A stretch of 64,000 bases of DNA from Lepidonotus clava (taxonomy: Eukaryota; Annelida; Polychaeta; Phyllodocida; Polynoidae), in NCBI GenBank assembly GCA_936440205.1, contig OW387135.1, positions 29,242,792-29,306,791 of the forward strand, written 5' to 3'. This document shows positions 46,666 through 55,782 of the stretch, in pieces. Both the position numbers and the translations under genes were made by a program. Below the pieces are notes generated by a model. That model was given only the letters and a program-made list of their open reading frames with translations, made no database searches and had not been told where the DNA came from. Each line of letters opens with the position of its first letter. Position 1 is the first letter of the stretch.

Positions 46666-46683
46666 CCACCAGAGGGCGCTACC
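46666..46683 (+). promoter_or_regulatory. Strong CTCF-like motif inside the element
   Basis: CCACCAGAGGGCGCTACC matches the vertebrate-type CTCF core (CCANNAGRGGGCGCTA) almost completely. It lies in the pol-to-next-ORF spacer. Motif match only. Confidence 0.45.
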
Positions 46684-46728
46684 TACCAAGGGAATGTTCG
46701 TTGGGCCATTCTTTTAGGATTTTACCAA

Positions 46729-47703
46729 ATGAAAGAAAAGGCAGTCGAGAAGGAGAGTACTAAGAAACGACCGGCTCAGGCCCTTAGGCGGTGGAGTTGG
46801 CCGGGCCGGGGCGGTGTCCGTCCGGATTCAACCGACGCCGGGATTGCCCGGAAGAAACCAAGGACACCAGCCCGGCGGCCCACCAGAACGACCACAGGAG
46901 GCGGAGCCAAGAAGTCCGCTAAATCGATTCCAGTCAAAAAGAAGACAGCAGATAAAGACTTTTACAATTTATCTGAGGTGAGTGACTCGGAGCCCGAGCC
47001 AAGGCTAACGGCGTTGGCCAAGCCGGTTCAGAAGGGAGAAGCGGCCAACCGACCGGTGCAGATCCAGGCCGGCTGGTTCTGGGACCTTACGCAACCACTG
47101 TTCCAACTATTTGAGACTGTTGACGAAATTAGAAGGACAGTGGGACTGGATGTGCCAAAATCGAACGAACAGTTAGCTGAGATTAAAACTCAGGTAGCTC
47201 CTTTCATTCAAAGGACCACACAAAACTCTAAATGCGTCAGGGAAGGTACCAGACAACAAACAACACGAGGCGGCCGACCTCTGCCCACTCTGGAAAGGCG
47301 ATCGGGAGGGGAACAGCTAACCGTCGCCGCTCCAGGACTAAAAGTGGAGGTAGCACCCGTTCAACACGCGCCAACCCCACCGGTGGGGAACGGGCCAGCG
47401 GGAGCTCCCCTCCTCCACCACTTGCAGCCTGCGGACCCCGCTTGTTTAGACTTGAGCAGCTTGACAACGAGCTGCAGCGCCAATCCCTCACCACTGCTAT
47501 GGAACCAACAGCAGTGGACGCCAACCGGCCAGCCGGGGGGCCCACTGTGGCCGAGCCCACTCCCAACGACAAATCCACCGCAGGTGCCGAACCCGTACCC
47601 CTCGAGCCAACCGTCGTACGATCCAACGGGGGCCGTTTCGGACTGGAACCTACTAGGCCAAGACCCCTCAGAGCAATGCGCCCCTCGTCCTGCGAACGTA
47701 TGA
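46729..47703 (+). CDS. ORF between pol and env, basic N-terminus and proline-rich C-terminus
   Basis: 324 codons starting at an ATG shortly after a CTTTTAG acceptor-like sequence (near 46717). The N-terminus is strongly basic (RRWSWPGRGG, KKPRTPARRPTRTTTGGG, PVKKKT), followed by an acidic patch (SDSEPEP) and a more ordered part (GWFWDLTQPLFQLFETVDEI). The C-terminus is rich in Pro/Gln/Ser. I recognise no domain. A nucleic-acid-binding or regulatory accessory protein, perhaps from a spliced RNA, would fit. It overlaps a second ORF in another frame. Confidence 0.6.
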   Translation: MKEKAVEKESTKKRPAQALRRWSWPGRGGVRPDSTDAGIARKKPRTPARRPTRTTTGGGAKKSAKSIPVKKKTADKDFYNLSEVSDSEPEPRLTALAKPVQKGEAANRPVQIQAGWFWDLTQPLFQLFETVDEIRRTVGLDVPKSNEQLAEIKTQVAPFIQRTTQNSKCVREGTRQQTTRGGRPLPTLERRSGGEQLTVAAPGLKVEVAPVQHAPTPPVGNGPAGAPLLHHLQPADPACLDLSSLTTSCSANPSPLLWNQQQWTPTGQPGGPLWPSPLPTTNPPQVPNPYPSSQPSYDPTGAVSDWNLLGQDPSEQCAPRPANV

Positions 47704-47801
47704 GAGGCTTGAGGATCACGGTCACCAAGGACGAGAGCGGAATCATCAGGCGAGTGGTGAATGACAATGGGCAAAATCTCTATGAGCATGTCCCAAACTA
47801 A
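47232..47801 (+). CDS. Overlapping ORF in another frame, Arg/Ser-rich
   Basis: 189 codons overlapping the preceding ORF for 472 bp. The N-terminus is Arg/Ser/Thr-rich (RRPTSAHSG, RRRSRTKSGGS). The C-terminus ends in a globular-looking RGLRITVTKDESGIIRRVVN, after the other frame has closed. It could be a genuine overprinted gene or a secondary frame; no homologue is known to me. Confidence 0.45.
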   Translation: MRQGRYQTTNNTRRPTSAHSGKAIGRGTANRRRSRTKSGGSTRSTRANPTGGERASGSSPPPPLAACGPRLFRLEQLDNELQRQSLTTAMEPTAVDANRPAGGPTVAEPTPNDKSTAGAEPVPLEPTVVRSNGGRFGLEPTRPRPLRAMRPSSCERMRGLRITVTKDESGIIRRVVNDNGQNLYEHVPN

Positions 47802-47939
47802 GTGGACCAGGGGGCCCGAGAGGAGGGCATACTTCGGCGCATGGATGATAGTGGTGCGCAGAAGAGTGAAGGTAACTTTGTTGTGAACATGTTTTAGTTA
47901 AACTATAAACTTAACTCTCACGGACTAGCGCTAAAACCA

Positions 47940-50573
47940 ATGACAATGAAGTGGTCGGTGCTGTTCGTTTTCGCCATGATAGGAGGCATTAAGGGGTTGC
48001 GGAATGATTCCAGCCCACGTGAAGGGCTAGCCCCTAATGCTGAAGTTATAGCCTTGGAACAATATGGGGTGGTACTGAAACCAGGGAAATTAATGTCCAC
48101 CGCAGATATTACTCACGTCCGACAAGGTTTCCTGATCACTATTCCCCAAAGGCGCTCCTTCATCAAGGCTACCTTTGGCCAGGTCTGTCATCGGTACCTA
48201 AAGGGAGGAGACGCTCTCGACCGAGCCTGTTACCACGTCAGGTCGCTAGTGAATTGGATGGATCAGACATCGCAGGCGCTCAAAGGTCGGTATAGGGAAA
48301 TTCTCAATGAAACCTTAAGTTCGCTAATTAAAAACAACCAACAGCGACCTCAAAATCAAGGGTCAGAATCAGACTCAGGCGGAAGGATCAAAAGAATGAA
48401 GAAACTCCCCATCATGCTGGACGACCCAGGATGGCCGACCTTCCCCATTCCAACATCATGGAACAAGGGGCTTTCAGCTGATGTCAAGTATAACAGGGAA
48501 CTAATTAAAGTGTTACAAGAGTCCTCCGACCAGATGATCGAAGATCTGGCGCTGATGAACGAGAAACACGACGAGGCAGTAGAAAGGGTTAACCACGTCG
48601 TGATAGGTCTGTTAGATAATTTAAGGTCATTAAATAAGGCGCATAATACCACTCGCCGGAGAATGAAACTCGTCCAACATAAGGTAGACTGGATGGAACT
48701 GTACCTGAACATGATACCTGTAGCTCTGGAAGACAAACTGGGTGAAATGGTGTATCTCCAGTTGGTGGTAGAGCAAACGCGCGTGTTCAGGAAAGGTGTA
48801 CAACACCTGACACGGGGCCAACTAACCATGGATTTGGTACCACGCCAGTATATGGTCGGAGCGGTCCTGGAAGTCAACAGGTATCTGAAAGGAATCCATC
48901 CCAGGTTCCATGTAGCGTTTTCAGATCCCTCCTTCTATTATGAGAACAGTCAGCCCTCATTTAAATTTAATGAAACCACCCAGGAACTTATCGTGTATGT
49001 AAGGGTACCAGTTGTGGCCGACGAACATCTGTTTAGAGTCTACGAAGTACTGACTTTTCCTGTGCCAGTACCAGTTAGAGGAAGGCAAAAGAAGGACGCT
49101 CTCCAAATTGTTAATCTACCAAAAAGTGTGGCTATGTCCATGTCCCGTCAGTACTACGTACCACTGGCTAGCGGCAGTTGGTCAGGCTGTTATGGGCAGA
49201 CCATCACGCTTTGTAAGGACTTGCCCTACATGAAAAAGATTACAGATAACACCTGCACTGCCGCCCTGTTGAGACGCGATGACATGGCCATACGAGAGAA
49301 ATGTGAACTGGACTATCTTTTGGAAGCAGACTTTGGAGAAATGGCAGTGTATCTGGACGACGGAGATATGCTTGTGGTCAGCGCTGACACCCGGGGCCAA
49401 ATGATTTGCAGAAATCAACCCGCGGTGGAGGTGAACATAGAAAACTATGCGCGAGTTCAGGTGGAATGCGATTGTGCCTTCCAGACGCAGGGATCATGGA
49501 TACCGTATAGTTTACGGAACTGTGACCGACGCACCAGGATCACCACGGTCGTGTATCCACCTAACGACCTGTTGGGAGCAGCGAGTCGTGTGAAAGGATG
49601 GAACGCTAATTTCACGAGGCCCGAGAATGAACCCACTATGTCAGAATCGGATCCTATCCCTGAAACGATTAGGAAAGAGCTACTGGAAATCGAGGAAAGC
49701 CTAAAGGTCAGAATACCTGTATCCTCTCTGGCCAAGCGAATCCAAAAACACAGGAAAGACTTGGCTAAAGGCATCAAGAAAGCAACTGACCGCTACGAGG
49801 TGGACAAACACGCCCCATGGTTTTCTATAGGTAACTTTGGGGGCGGCTTTGGCCTCCTCACAATCTTCTGTATAGTGGTGGCAGTAACCATTATTGGGTG
49901 TATCCTCTGGAAGTGCTGGCGGAACCACCAAGGCAAGGCTGCCCTGGCCGGACTAACCATGACTTTACCTCGGGCCATGGCCTTGGAAGCGGCGGACCCG
50001 GAGGAGCTGCTGCGCGGTGAAAGGGAACTAACTGGATGCCCGGACACGACCGCCAACCCCACTGCGGTGGCAGTACTTGCTATATTATTGGCAGTACTAG
50101 TCATCGCCATAGTGGTCCTCGTGTGGCGAAAGTGGAGGTATATCAGAAGGAAGACTGTAGATGGACTGTATGTACAGTTTGCCAACCCACATATGATAGA
50201 GACAATCTTTCTGGGGGAACTGGCCATGCCTTCAGACCACACTTATACGGAGGGCTATGTGCTCATTAGGGATCTACTGGTGACCCAGCTGTGTCTGAAA
50301 TATACTCTGACAGTTACCTGGGGGGCGCAGCTGATGGGAGCGGCAACTAGATCTGGGCAACATCCATCTAAGGTGCCACTACCAGACACCCTGAGGGTGT
50401 CTAAGAAACTAGCCCGTCTAATGATGAGTAATTTAAAATACAATACCAGGGCCAGACTACTGAGATATTCCTCAGGGCTAGCCACCCCTGTACCCATGGG
50501 AGTACCGCGCCTCATCGACGCAGGCTGGTCCGATGTCGGAGCGGACTGGCCTCAACCGGTGATGGGACATTGA
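47940..50573 (+). CDS. env: env-like glycoprotein, baculovirus-F/errantivirus type
   Basis: 877 codons. A signal peptide is at residues 3-20 (KWSVLFVFAMIGGIKG). A basic RIKR, a furin-type site, is near residue 150. A long helical middle has heptad-like segments near 185-270. A Cys-rich part (SGCYGQTITLCKDLPYM, VECDCAF, NCDRRT) spans about 415-520. A transmembrane segment (LLTIFCIVVAVTIIGCILW) is near 637-657, and a second hydrophobic stretch (AVAVLAILLAVLVIAIVVLV) near 706-727. The cysteine pattern 'C....LC......C...LL' resembles the F-type envelope proteins of baculoviruses and insect errantiviruses. A membrane-fusion role is inferred from that resemblance. The gene is in the usual env position downstream of pol. 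Confidence 0.75.
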   Translation: MTMKWSVLFVFAMIGGIKGLRNDSSPREGLAPNAEVIALEQYGVVLKPGKLMSTADITHVRQGFLITIPQRRSFIKATFGQVCHRYLKGGDALDRACYHVRSLVNWMDQTSQALKGRYREILNETLSSLIKNNQQRPQNQGSESDSGGRIKRMKKLPIMLDDPGWPTFPIPTSWNKGLSADVKYNRELIKVLQESSDQMIEDLALMNEKHDEAVERVNHVVIGLLDNLRSLNKAHNTTRRRMKLVQHKVDWMELYLNMIPVALEDKLGEMVYLQLVVEQTRVFRKGVQHLTRGQLTMDLVPRQYMVGAVLEVNRYLKGIHPRFHVAFSDPSFYYENSQPSFKFNETTQELIVYVRVPVVADEHLFRVYEVLTFPVPVPVRGRQKKDALQIVNLPKSVAMSMSRQYYVPLASGSWSGCYGQTITLCKDLPYMKKITDNTCTAALLRRDDMAIREKCELDYLLEADFGEMAVYLDDGDMLVVSADTRGQMICRNQPAVEVNIENYARVQVECDCAFQTQGSWIPYSLRNCDRRTRITTVVYPPNDLLGAASRVKGWNANFTRPENEPTMSESDPIPETIRKELLEIEESLKVRIPVSSLAKRIQKHRKDLAKGIKKATDRYEVDKHAPWFSIGNFGGGFGLLTIFCIVVAVTIIGCILWKCWRNHQGKAALAGLTMTLPRAMALEAADPEELLRGERELTGCPDTTANPTAVAVLAILLAVLVIAIVVLVWRKWRYIRRKTVDGLYVQFANPHMIETIFLGELAMPSDHTYTEGYVLIRDLLVTQLCLKYTLTVTWGAQLMGAATRSGQHPSKVPLPDTLRVSKKLARLMMSNLKYNTRARLLRYSSGLATPVPMGVPRLIDAGWSDVGADWPQPVMGH

Positions 50574-50576
50574 ACA

Positions 50577-50705
50577 ATGCCTAACGCTCCTCCTAGATCG
50601 ACCACGCCCACCTCAACAGCGACCGGAACGGGATCTGCCCGAAAGACAGTAAGGCCAGGGACATCCGAAATAGATCCAGGAACGGTTTATGAAGTTATCA
50701 TATGA
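50577..50705 (+). CDS. Small 42-residue ORF just after env
   Basis: Starts at an ATG 3 bases after the env stop. The product is Thr/Ser/Pro/Arg-rich (NAPPRSTTPTSTATGTGSAR), ending TVYEVII. Tight spacing suggests it could be reached by re-initiation, but it is short and low complexity. Confidence 0.3.
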   Translation: MPNAPPRSTTPTSTATGTGSARKTVRPGTSEIDPGTVYEVII

Positions 50706-51795
50706 CAATGTAACGAGTGTTAAGACCTGGCCTAGTGCTGTACAGGTAAAATTGGTGAATTAATGACACAAAGGTACGAGTACTAAAACTGAAATGTTAC
50801 AGGAAGTTCGCTGGGCAATACCTGTTTGGGTAGGTAGGGTTCTGTTGACTAACCTGATCAATAAGGATTCACCAACCAGGGAAACCTGGGTCGGGTAGGC
50901 TGGTCCAACCGTCTCTCTATGGACCCATGGGTTATCTAAATTTCTCTCAAGTCGAGTGTCCCATGCCCGGTAGCCTAGCTCAACACTCTCATTGTTATCG
51001 ATTTGGCAACTCTTTTAAAGTAGGGAACCATTTGGAACCGATCCTAGTGTCGCGAAATTTTAGCATTTAAGAAGATACTCAAAATTCTGTATAAAACCTA
51101 GGAGCGCTCAACGGGACCAATGCTCCCAACGAGCGAAGTGAACTTCCCCAAGCAAGTACCATCTACACCTGACCCCTGTGCTGTTGTTACCGCTGGGATC
51201 GGGCTGCAGTACAGGAGTCACTTGGGGAACGCCACTGTCTATTCTTTAGCATGCTTACATATATAATCTTCTCAAAGATGAGGGGGCTGCACAAGCAGCA
51301 GGAGCCTGCCCACATGCCTGGTGTCAGTGGTGCCTGACAGGAGGCAGGACGTTGGGGTTACGCGTCACTGACGCTGCGAAGGGCACTGGGGTGGACGCCC
51401 GACCATGGCAGTCACTATGCCCCGGGTGGATTGGCTCCTGACAAGCGGTCTCTTCATCACAAAAAAAATCGACGAATAGAAAGAAATTTACCTAAAAAAA
51501 CTAAATATATAAAGCAACCCAATATTTATTTAACTAAGAGCCCTTCCTCAGGGAATTCTGGGCAAGTTGTGAGAAGAACATATGAACGCAGAATTTAGTA
51601 ACATTCTCGGGGGGAACGCTCCGTGACAGCACACGAGAGTACCTTATACGTGGCTCGTTTGATTCTGGTATGGGCACGCTGCGACGGGCAAGGATATGTA
51701 CAATTCCTACCAAAGCGTGCTATATTCAGAAATTATAACGGAGGTCACAAGGAAAGGTAGTTACAGGACAACGGCGAACTAGTGACATTCACAGG
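50706..51795 (+). other. Post-env non-coding segment of the element
   Basis: No substantial ORF. TATAAAAC at 51090-51097 is a possible internal promoter. A GC-richer stretch lies at 51290-51440. Confidence 0.4.
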
Positions 51796-51977
51796 GTGCT
51801 CGGCTTTCTCTCTTACCATATCGCGACTCCCTCAGACTGGACAAGCCATCCCTGGGGCGGGAGAAGCCGTAGCGAAAAACCCACAAGGCGGTGGAGCGAG
51901 GTGCTGTCCTTACTAATAGCCCCATCGTCTTGGTTATGTGTAAATGGCCGCCGGATCATCGTATGTTTTAAGTCGAG

Positions 51978-52008
51978 GGATCCTGACTTTACCATAAAGT
52001 CAGGATCC
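51978..52008. repeat. Perfect 14-bp stem, 3-base loop hairpin
   Basis: GGATCCTGACTTTA, CCA, TAAAGTCAGGATCC: every stem position pairs. It lies inside a 116-codon plus-strand and an 80-codon minus-strand open frame, neither with a recognisable motif. Such a hairpin could be an RNA signal, a terminator-like structure or a recent palindromic mutation. Confidence 0.85.
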
Positions 52009-52146
52009 AACGAAAACAGTATCAAAAAGAAAGAAAATAATGAACAACTGCCCAAAGGTACAAGACTAAGTTATTTAGGCATGTTTAGACCAGTTTTAAC
52101 CGGGTCTGAGGCAAAACGGCAAGAAATCAAGTTTCGACCCGGGTAA

Positions 52147-53419
52147 ATTAGAAATAATTAAAATTAATAAAGAAGACGTGCGGCTTCAGAGTTGACCGCC
52201 GTCGAGAGAAAAAAAAAAATAAATAAATGAAATACTAGTCTTGGCCGCCGTCGTGGCGCTAAAAAGTAACCGGGTCTCCGCTCAACAGTTGAGCTGAAGA
52301 GGGGGGACACGGTCTACTAATTCCCTAACGAACGGCTGCAAAAACTTAGTTGACACCCATAGCTAATAGTCTACCCAGTCTATTAGAAAGAAACTAAAAT
52401 CCTAAAGTTGTCTTTAGTACTAACATATTCCTGCTCCGCGTGCGCATAGTTAGGATAAGCTGGGGGCGGAGTCTTTTCAGGAGTAGTCTTGACTCTCCAC
52501 AAGAAAAACGGGCATAGACCTGAACAAAGGACGGGTTTAACCTTGTACTGTACTTCGGTAAAGGCCCGACTTACTAGGTGCTGTCTGGAAGTGAGTGATC
52601 TGAGGAGATGCATTTACACATCTCTATAATTTAAAGGAGGTGTAGGCTGCATATTAAAAAAAAAAAAATATGCAGTCTGCTCCCGACTATAACAATGGGA
52701 AACTCGGTGCTGCCCATTCTGGTTCTATGGATGGGGGTACCGACAAACCACGTGTAACTAATGAGGACCGGGAATCAGATCAGAAATGAACCTGAATCTG
52801 AGACCCGATCCTCTAGTGATAACTAATGAGGAACGAATAATCTCAACCTCCTTTGTACAGTTAGTACTTAATGTCCTTTAATGATATTTATACTTTACGG
52901 AATGAAACGCTACCCCCACCGCTTGTCATGTTGGTTTTCCCCGTGTGATGTAAAGTATAGGGTAGACAGTAAGGTGTTACTGTTAACATAGGTATAATAT
53001 CTATTCAGTGAACCGTTTGGAGTTAGGGGCGCACCTGTTTATCTCGTTAAGAGGGCGCCACTACCCAATATAAAGTGGAACTCGGTCTTCAAACCCCAAA
53101 TTGAACATAGGGGGTGAACGCCGAGCTACCACCTGTAACTAACAAGGAAGGGAGGGATTTTGTCTTAACATAACCATTCAATGAGAACAAACTCTGGTTG
53201 AAGTTGCACTTCACAAAAATGAAGTCCAATATGACTGAACAGTTGTCACCCTTGGGGGGGTGTTAACTTGTTTACATATAAACCCTTGGAGTGTATTGGA
53301 AAATTATTCTATGACAATGTACATAAAGTGTGTTGTCAAGAGTATTGACTCTTGGAAAACCGAAGTAGCTTCTTAAGTAAACCACAATAGACCCAGTTCC
53401 TATCATTATTCTTATCCCC
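52147..53419. other. Non-coding part of the element's 3' region
   Basis: Contains A-rich runs near 52208 and 52654 and two GCCGCCGTCG-like motifs (near 52196 and 52242). GACCGCCGTCGA also occurs just left of the 3' LTR (57137-57148). A short minus-strand ORF (52383-52613) has no motif. Confidence 0.4.
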
Positions 53420-53635
53420 TCATGTGGTCTGTAAGAGAGTCCAAACGTGTGAGTTTTGCATCACGTTTCGGACACTCGTGAGATCCTGAAAATGCACATT
53501 TTCATGGCAACTGAGCCCAGAACGATGTGTGTAACTGTTCCCACCTAACTCGCAAATATATCGCTGTTTGGGATGTTTGGTAATCTTTGCTGTGGATTTT
53601 GGTACCTTTCTAGTTTTCTTTAACGAGAACACCAT
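53420..53635 (-). pseudogene. Antisense C2H2 zinc-finger-like fragment within the element
   Basis: The minus-strand 71-codon frame reads RYICELGGNSYTHRSGLSCH, which has the spacing and consensus of a classical C2H2 finger (YxC...G..Y..RSGL..H...H), with a second finger-like part after it. It looks like a decayed remnant of a captured zinc-finger gene in opposite orientation to pol and env. It adjoins other short antisense frames of coding appearance (53620-53847). Confidence 0.45.
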
Positions 53636-53964
53636 TCCTTTCTTGACAACGACAACACCGAACCTCTGTCTGGGAGCTCATTCAGTGTCTTGAAGGCTTC
53701 GTTCTGGTTTCCTTGCAGTAGTATTGTCTCCTCATCTGGACAACCCAGCACAATAATACTCGCTATAAAACTTATTCTAACACCATGACACTGACGAAGT
53801 CTTGTCGTTAGACTCAATATGGGACGGGTATTGGTGGCTCTTGCCACTCCCTCTCAAACTTACCTTGGAGTCGCCAACAGCTTGTTGGACGGCTCCACCT
53901 GTGGTGTCGCCTCACGTGGCCGACACGGCAATCTTTCCTGTACTCTCTAAGGGGGACAACTCAT

Positions 53965-54213
53965 CAAAGAATTCTGTCACAGCTAATCTAATGCTGGGCA
54001 ATCTGGACCAAAATACTTGGTCACCTACAGTTACTCTAAACTTACCAGGGTGAACACCCTAGGAAGTGCTTATTCCCTAGGACGCCCCATGTGAATTGTT
54101 TCCAATGTAGACATTTACACTAATGTCCTGTACGAAGAACGACTAAACAAAGAATTCTGTTACAGCAAATCTAGTGTTGTACAACTCAGACCGGAATCCC
54201 TGGTCGCCCATAC
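53965..54213. repeat. Internal duplication, 66-bp units about 183 bp apart
   Basis: CAAAGAATTCTGTCACAGCT at 53965 and CAAAGAATTCTGTTACAGCA at 54148 open two parallel segments, each continuing TAATCTAATG/AAATCTAGTG and then a TGGTC block. An old local duplication inside the element. Confidence 0.65.
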
Positions 54214-54649
54214 CTGAATCCACATGTGCAGTATCAGTCCCAACAGTTAATAGTATCAAATAATACCATAATACCAATACGGTACAAATCACCCACACTC
54301 CAAAAAGCCTACTTAGATCGGTAATGTCAACAAACCTCTAGTCAGGAAAACCTCCTATTATCGCCCAACCACGCGCGAGATAAAATGCTTGATCATGTTC
54401 GCCTAAACAATTCCTCCCACTAAAATCATATAGACTGACGTCTCTCAGTGCCAATACTACCACCTTACGCCGTTCATATTATCATCACCAACCACAGGAC
54501 CTGGAAAAGATAATAAGTTTAGTATACAAGGTCCTAGTTTTCAGCCCGCGTCCACCATCTTGGAACCAAAAGTAAACACCAGGGGGCCGCCCACGCTACC
54601 CGTTACAAAAATCACCAGCGAAATACAATCTCTAGTTCCGGGAGTGACG

Positions 54650-54898
54650 TCAGCTTCCGGAGTACAAACACGTGAAGGCGAGCTGAAAACCACTAAGAAG
54701 AATTCTGACCAACAGTCTCCTTAAAACCCTACGAGTTAGTAGCCTGCCTAACATGCAAAAGACAGTAAAAGAAACGAAGGTTGGACTTACCCGGTCTCGG
54801 AGCGGTCGGGGCGTGGACCAGCTCGACGGAAGAGGGACGACCCCAGCAACGGACGAAGGAGAAAAAGCGAAGAACAGTCTGTAGTCCGTGGGTCCCAT
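54650..54898 (-). CDS. Short antisense ORF, unknown
   Basis: 82 codons on the minus strand, basic and hydrophobic (RLLTRRVLRRLLVRILLSGF). It lies 150 bp downstream, in the antisense direction, of the 243-codon ORF. No recognisable domain; it may be a chance frame. Confidence 0.25.
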   Translation of the reverse strand: MGPTDYRLFFAFSPSSVAGVVPLPSSWSTPRPLRDRVSPTFVSFTVFCMLGRLLTRRVLRRLLVRILLSGFQLAFTCLYSGS

Positions 54899-55050
54899 GT
54901 TAACATTCCGGCGTGGCCTCTGGAGTAAAATAATGTCCGGGGTTCCTTAAAAAGAAATTAGTGTCCTGGGCCCCAACCAGGAATTGGACCTGATGAAATT
55001 AATTGGTAAATCACTATAAATTACTATGTACAAAGGTGAGTGCCGGCGGT

Positions 55051-55782
55051 CTATGTCCTAGCCAGCGGCAAGCGGGCGACAAGACGCCCTAGGACTCGGG
55101 CCCATCGCCGAACCAAGCGGTCCGAGGGCATGTACCCGTCGACCAGTTCACGAAAATCGTTGATGGTTACCGTCCCGTCCGCGACTGCCTTGACCACGTG
55201 AAGGACGCGGCCTGTCTCTGCAGTCGGCACCCCGAACCAGTCGTTCGCGCGGCGGACTTCTCGGCTGACTTTAGGCACTACCCGGTTAATCCACTTTTGA
55301 AGGGAGCCGTCACTGTCAGTAAGTTCCCAACGGCGTGCGTCAAACCCCGAAGGGGTAGTGAAGATCAACGTAGCTGGAGCTGGGTGTGCTTGAATATTCA
55401 TGAAGGCTCGGCTCAGGGCTTCCGCGTAAAATTTGGTCACGGCGTCCACGTTAATAAAAAGCGGGATGTAGAGCCCGAGTTCCTCATCCCATGTCAGTAT
55501 GTCGAGAAAGTTGCACATCACTATGAGTATGTCCTCCGGAAACATGACATGATGCGCGAACGCGTAACCCGCCAACTCGGCGGTGGTCGCGTCGAGATGA
55601 GAAAAAACTACTAAAGAATGATCAGTTCCCGCTAGAATAATGTCCGGGTAGGCCTCAATACCCTCCTCACGGTTGGAACAAAAGATGGCAACGCGCACCA
55701 TGATGATATTGAAGATAAAAGGAGTAAAAGACGAAGGAGTTACAAAATCCACGTCTGAACACACTAAAATACCCGCCGGCAC
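55051..55782 (-). CDS. Antisense 243-codon ORF in the element's 3' region, unknown function
   Basis: A complete minus-strand frame from an ATG (second Met at about residue 29, MVRVAIFCSNREEG). It is balanced and globular in composition, with repeated aromatic/hydrophobic strands (DIILAGTDHSLVVFSHLD, HVMFPEDILIVMCNFLDIL, FINVDAVTKFYAEALSRAFM). The C-terminus is helical and Arg-rich (SDRLVRRWARVLGRLVARL). A perfect CRE TGACGTCA (55792-55799) lies 10 bp upstream of its start, which fits its own antisense promoter. I recognise no family. Antisense genes between pol/env and the 3' LTR are known from some plant Ty3/gypsy elements (Grande, Ogre relatives). A captured host or viral gene is the main alternative. 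Confidence 0.6.
   Translation of the reverse strand: MPAGILVCSDVDFVTPSSFTPFIFNIIMVRVAIFCSNREEGIEAYPDIILAGTDHSLVVFSHLDATTAELAGYAFAHHVMFPEDILIVMCNFLDILTWDEELGLYIPLFINVDAVTKFYAEALSRAFMNIQAHPAPATLIFTTPSGFDARRWELTDSDGSLQKWINRVVPKVSREVRRANDWFGVPTAETGRVLHVVKAVADGTVTINDFRELVDGYMPSDRLVRRWARVLGRLVARLPLART

Noticed and set aside
47237-47767. 176-codon minus-strand ORF over the overlapping sense ORFs
   Set aside because: A GC-rich shadow frame; two sense frames already cover the same DNA.
55198-55614. 138-codon plus-strand ORF opposite the 243-codon antisense ORF
   Set aside because: A mirror frame of the longer antisense ORF with less protein-like composition; kept only the antisense call.
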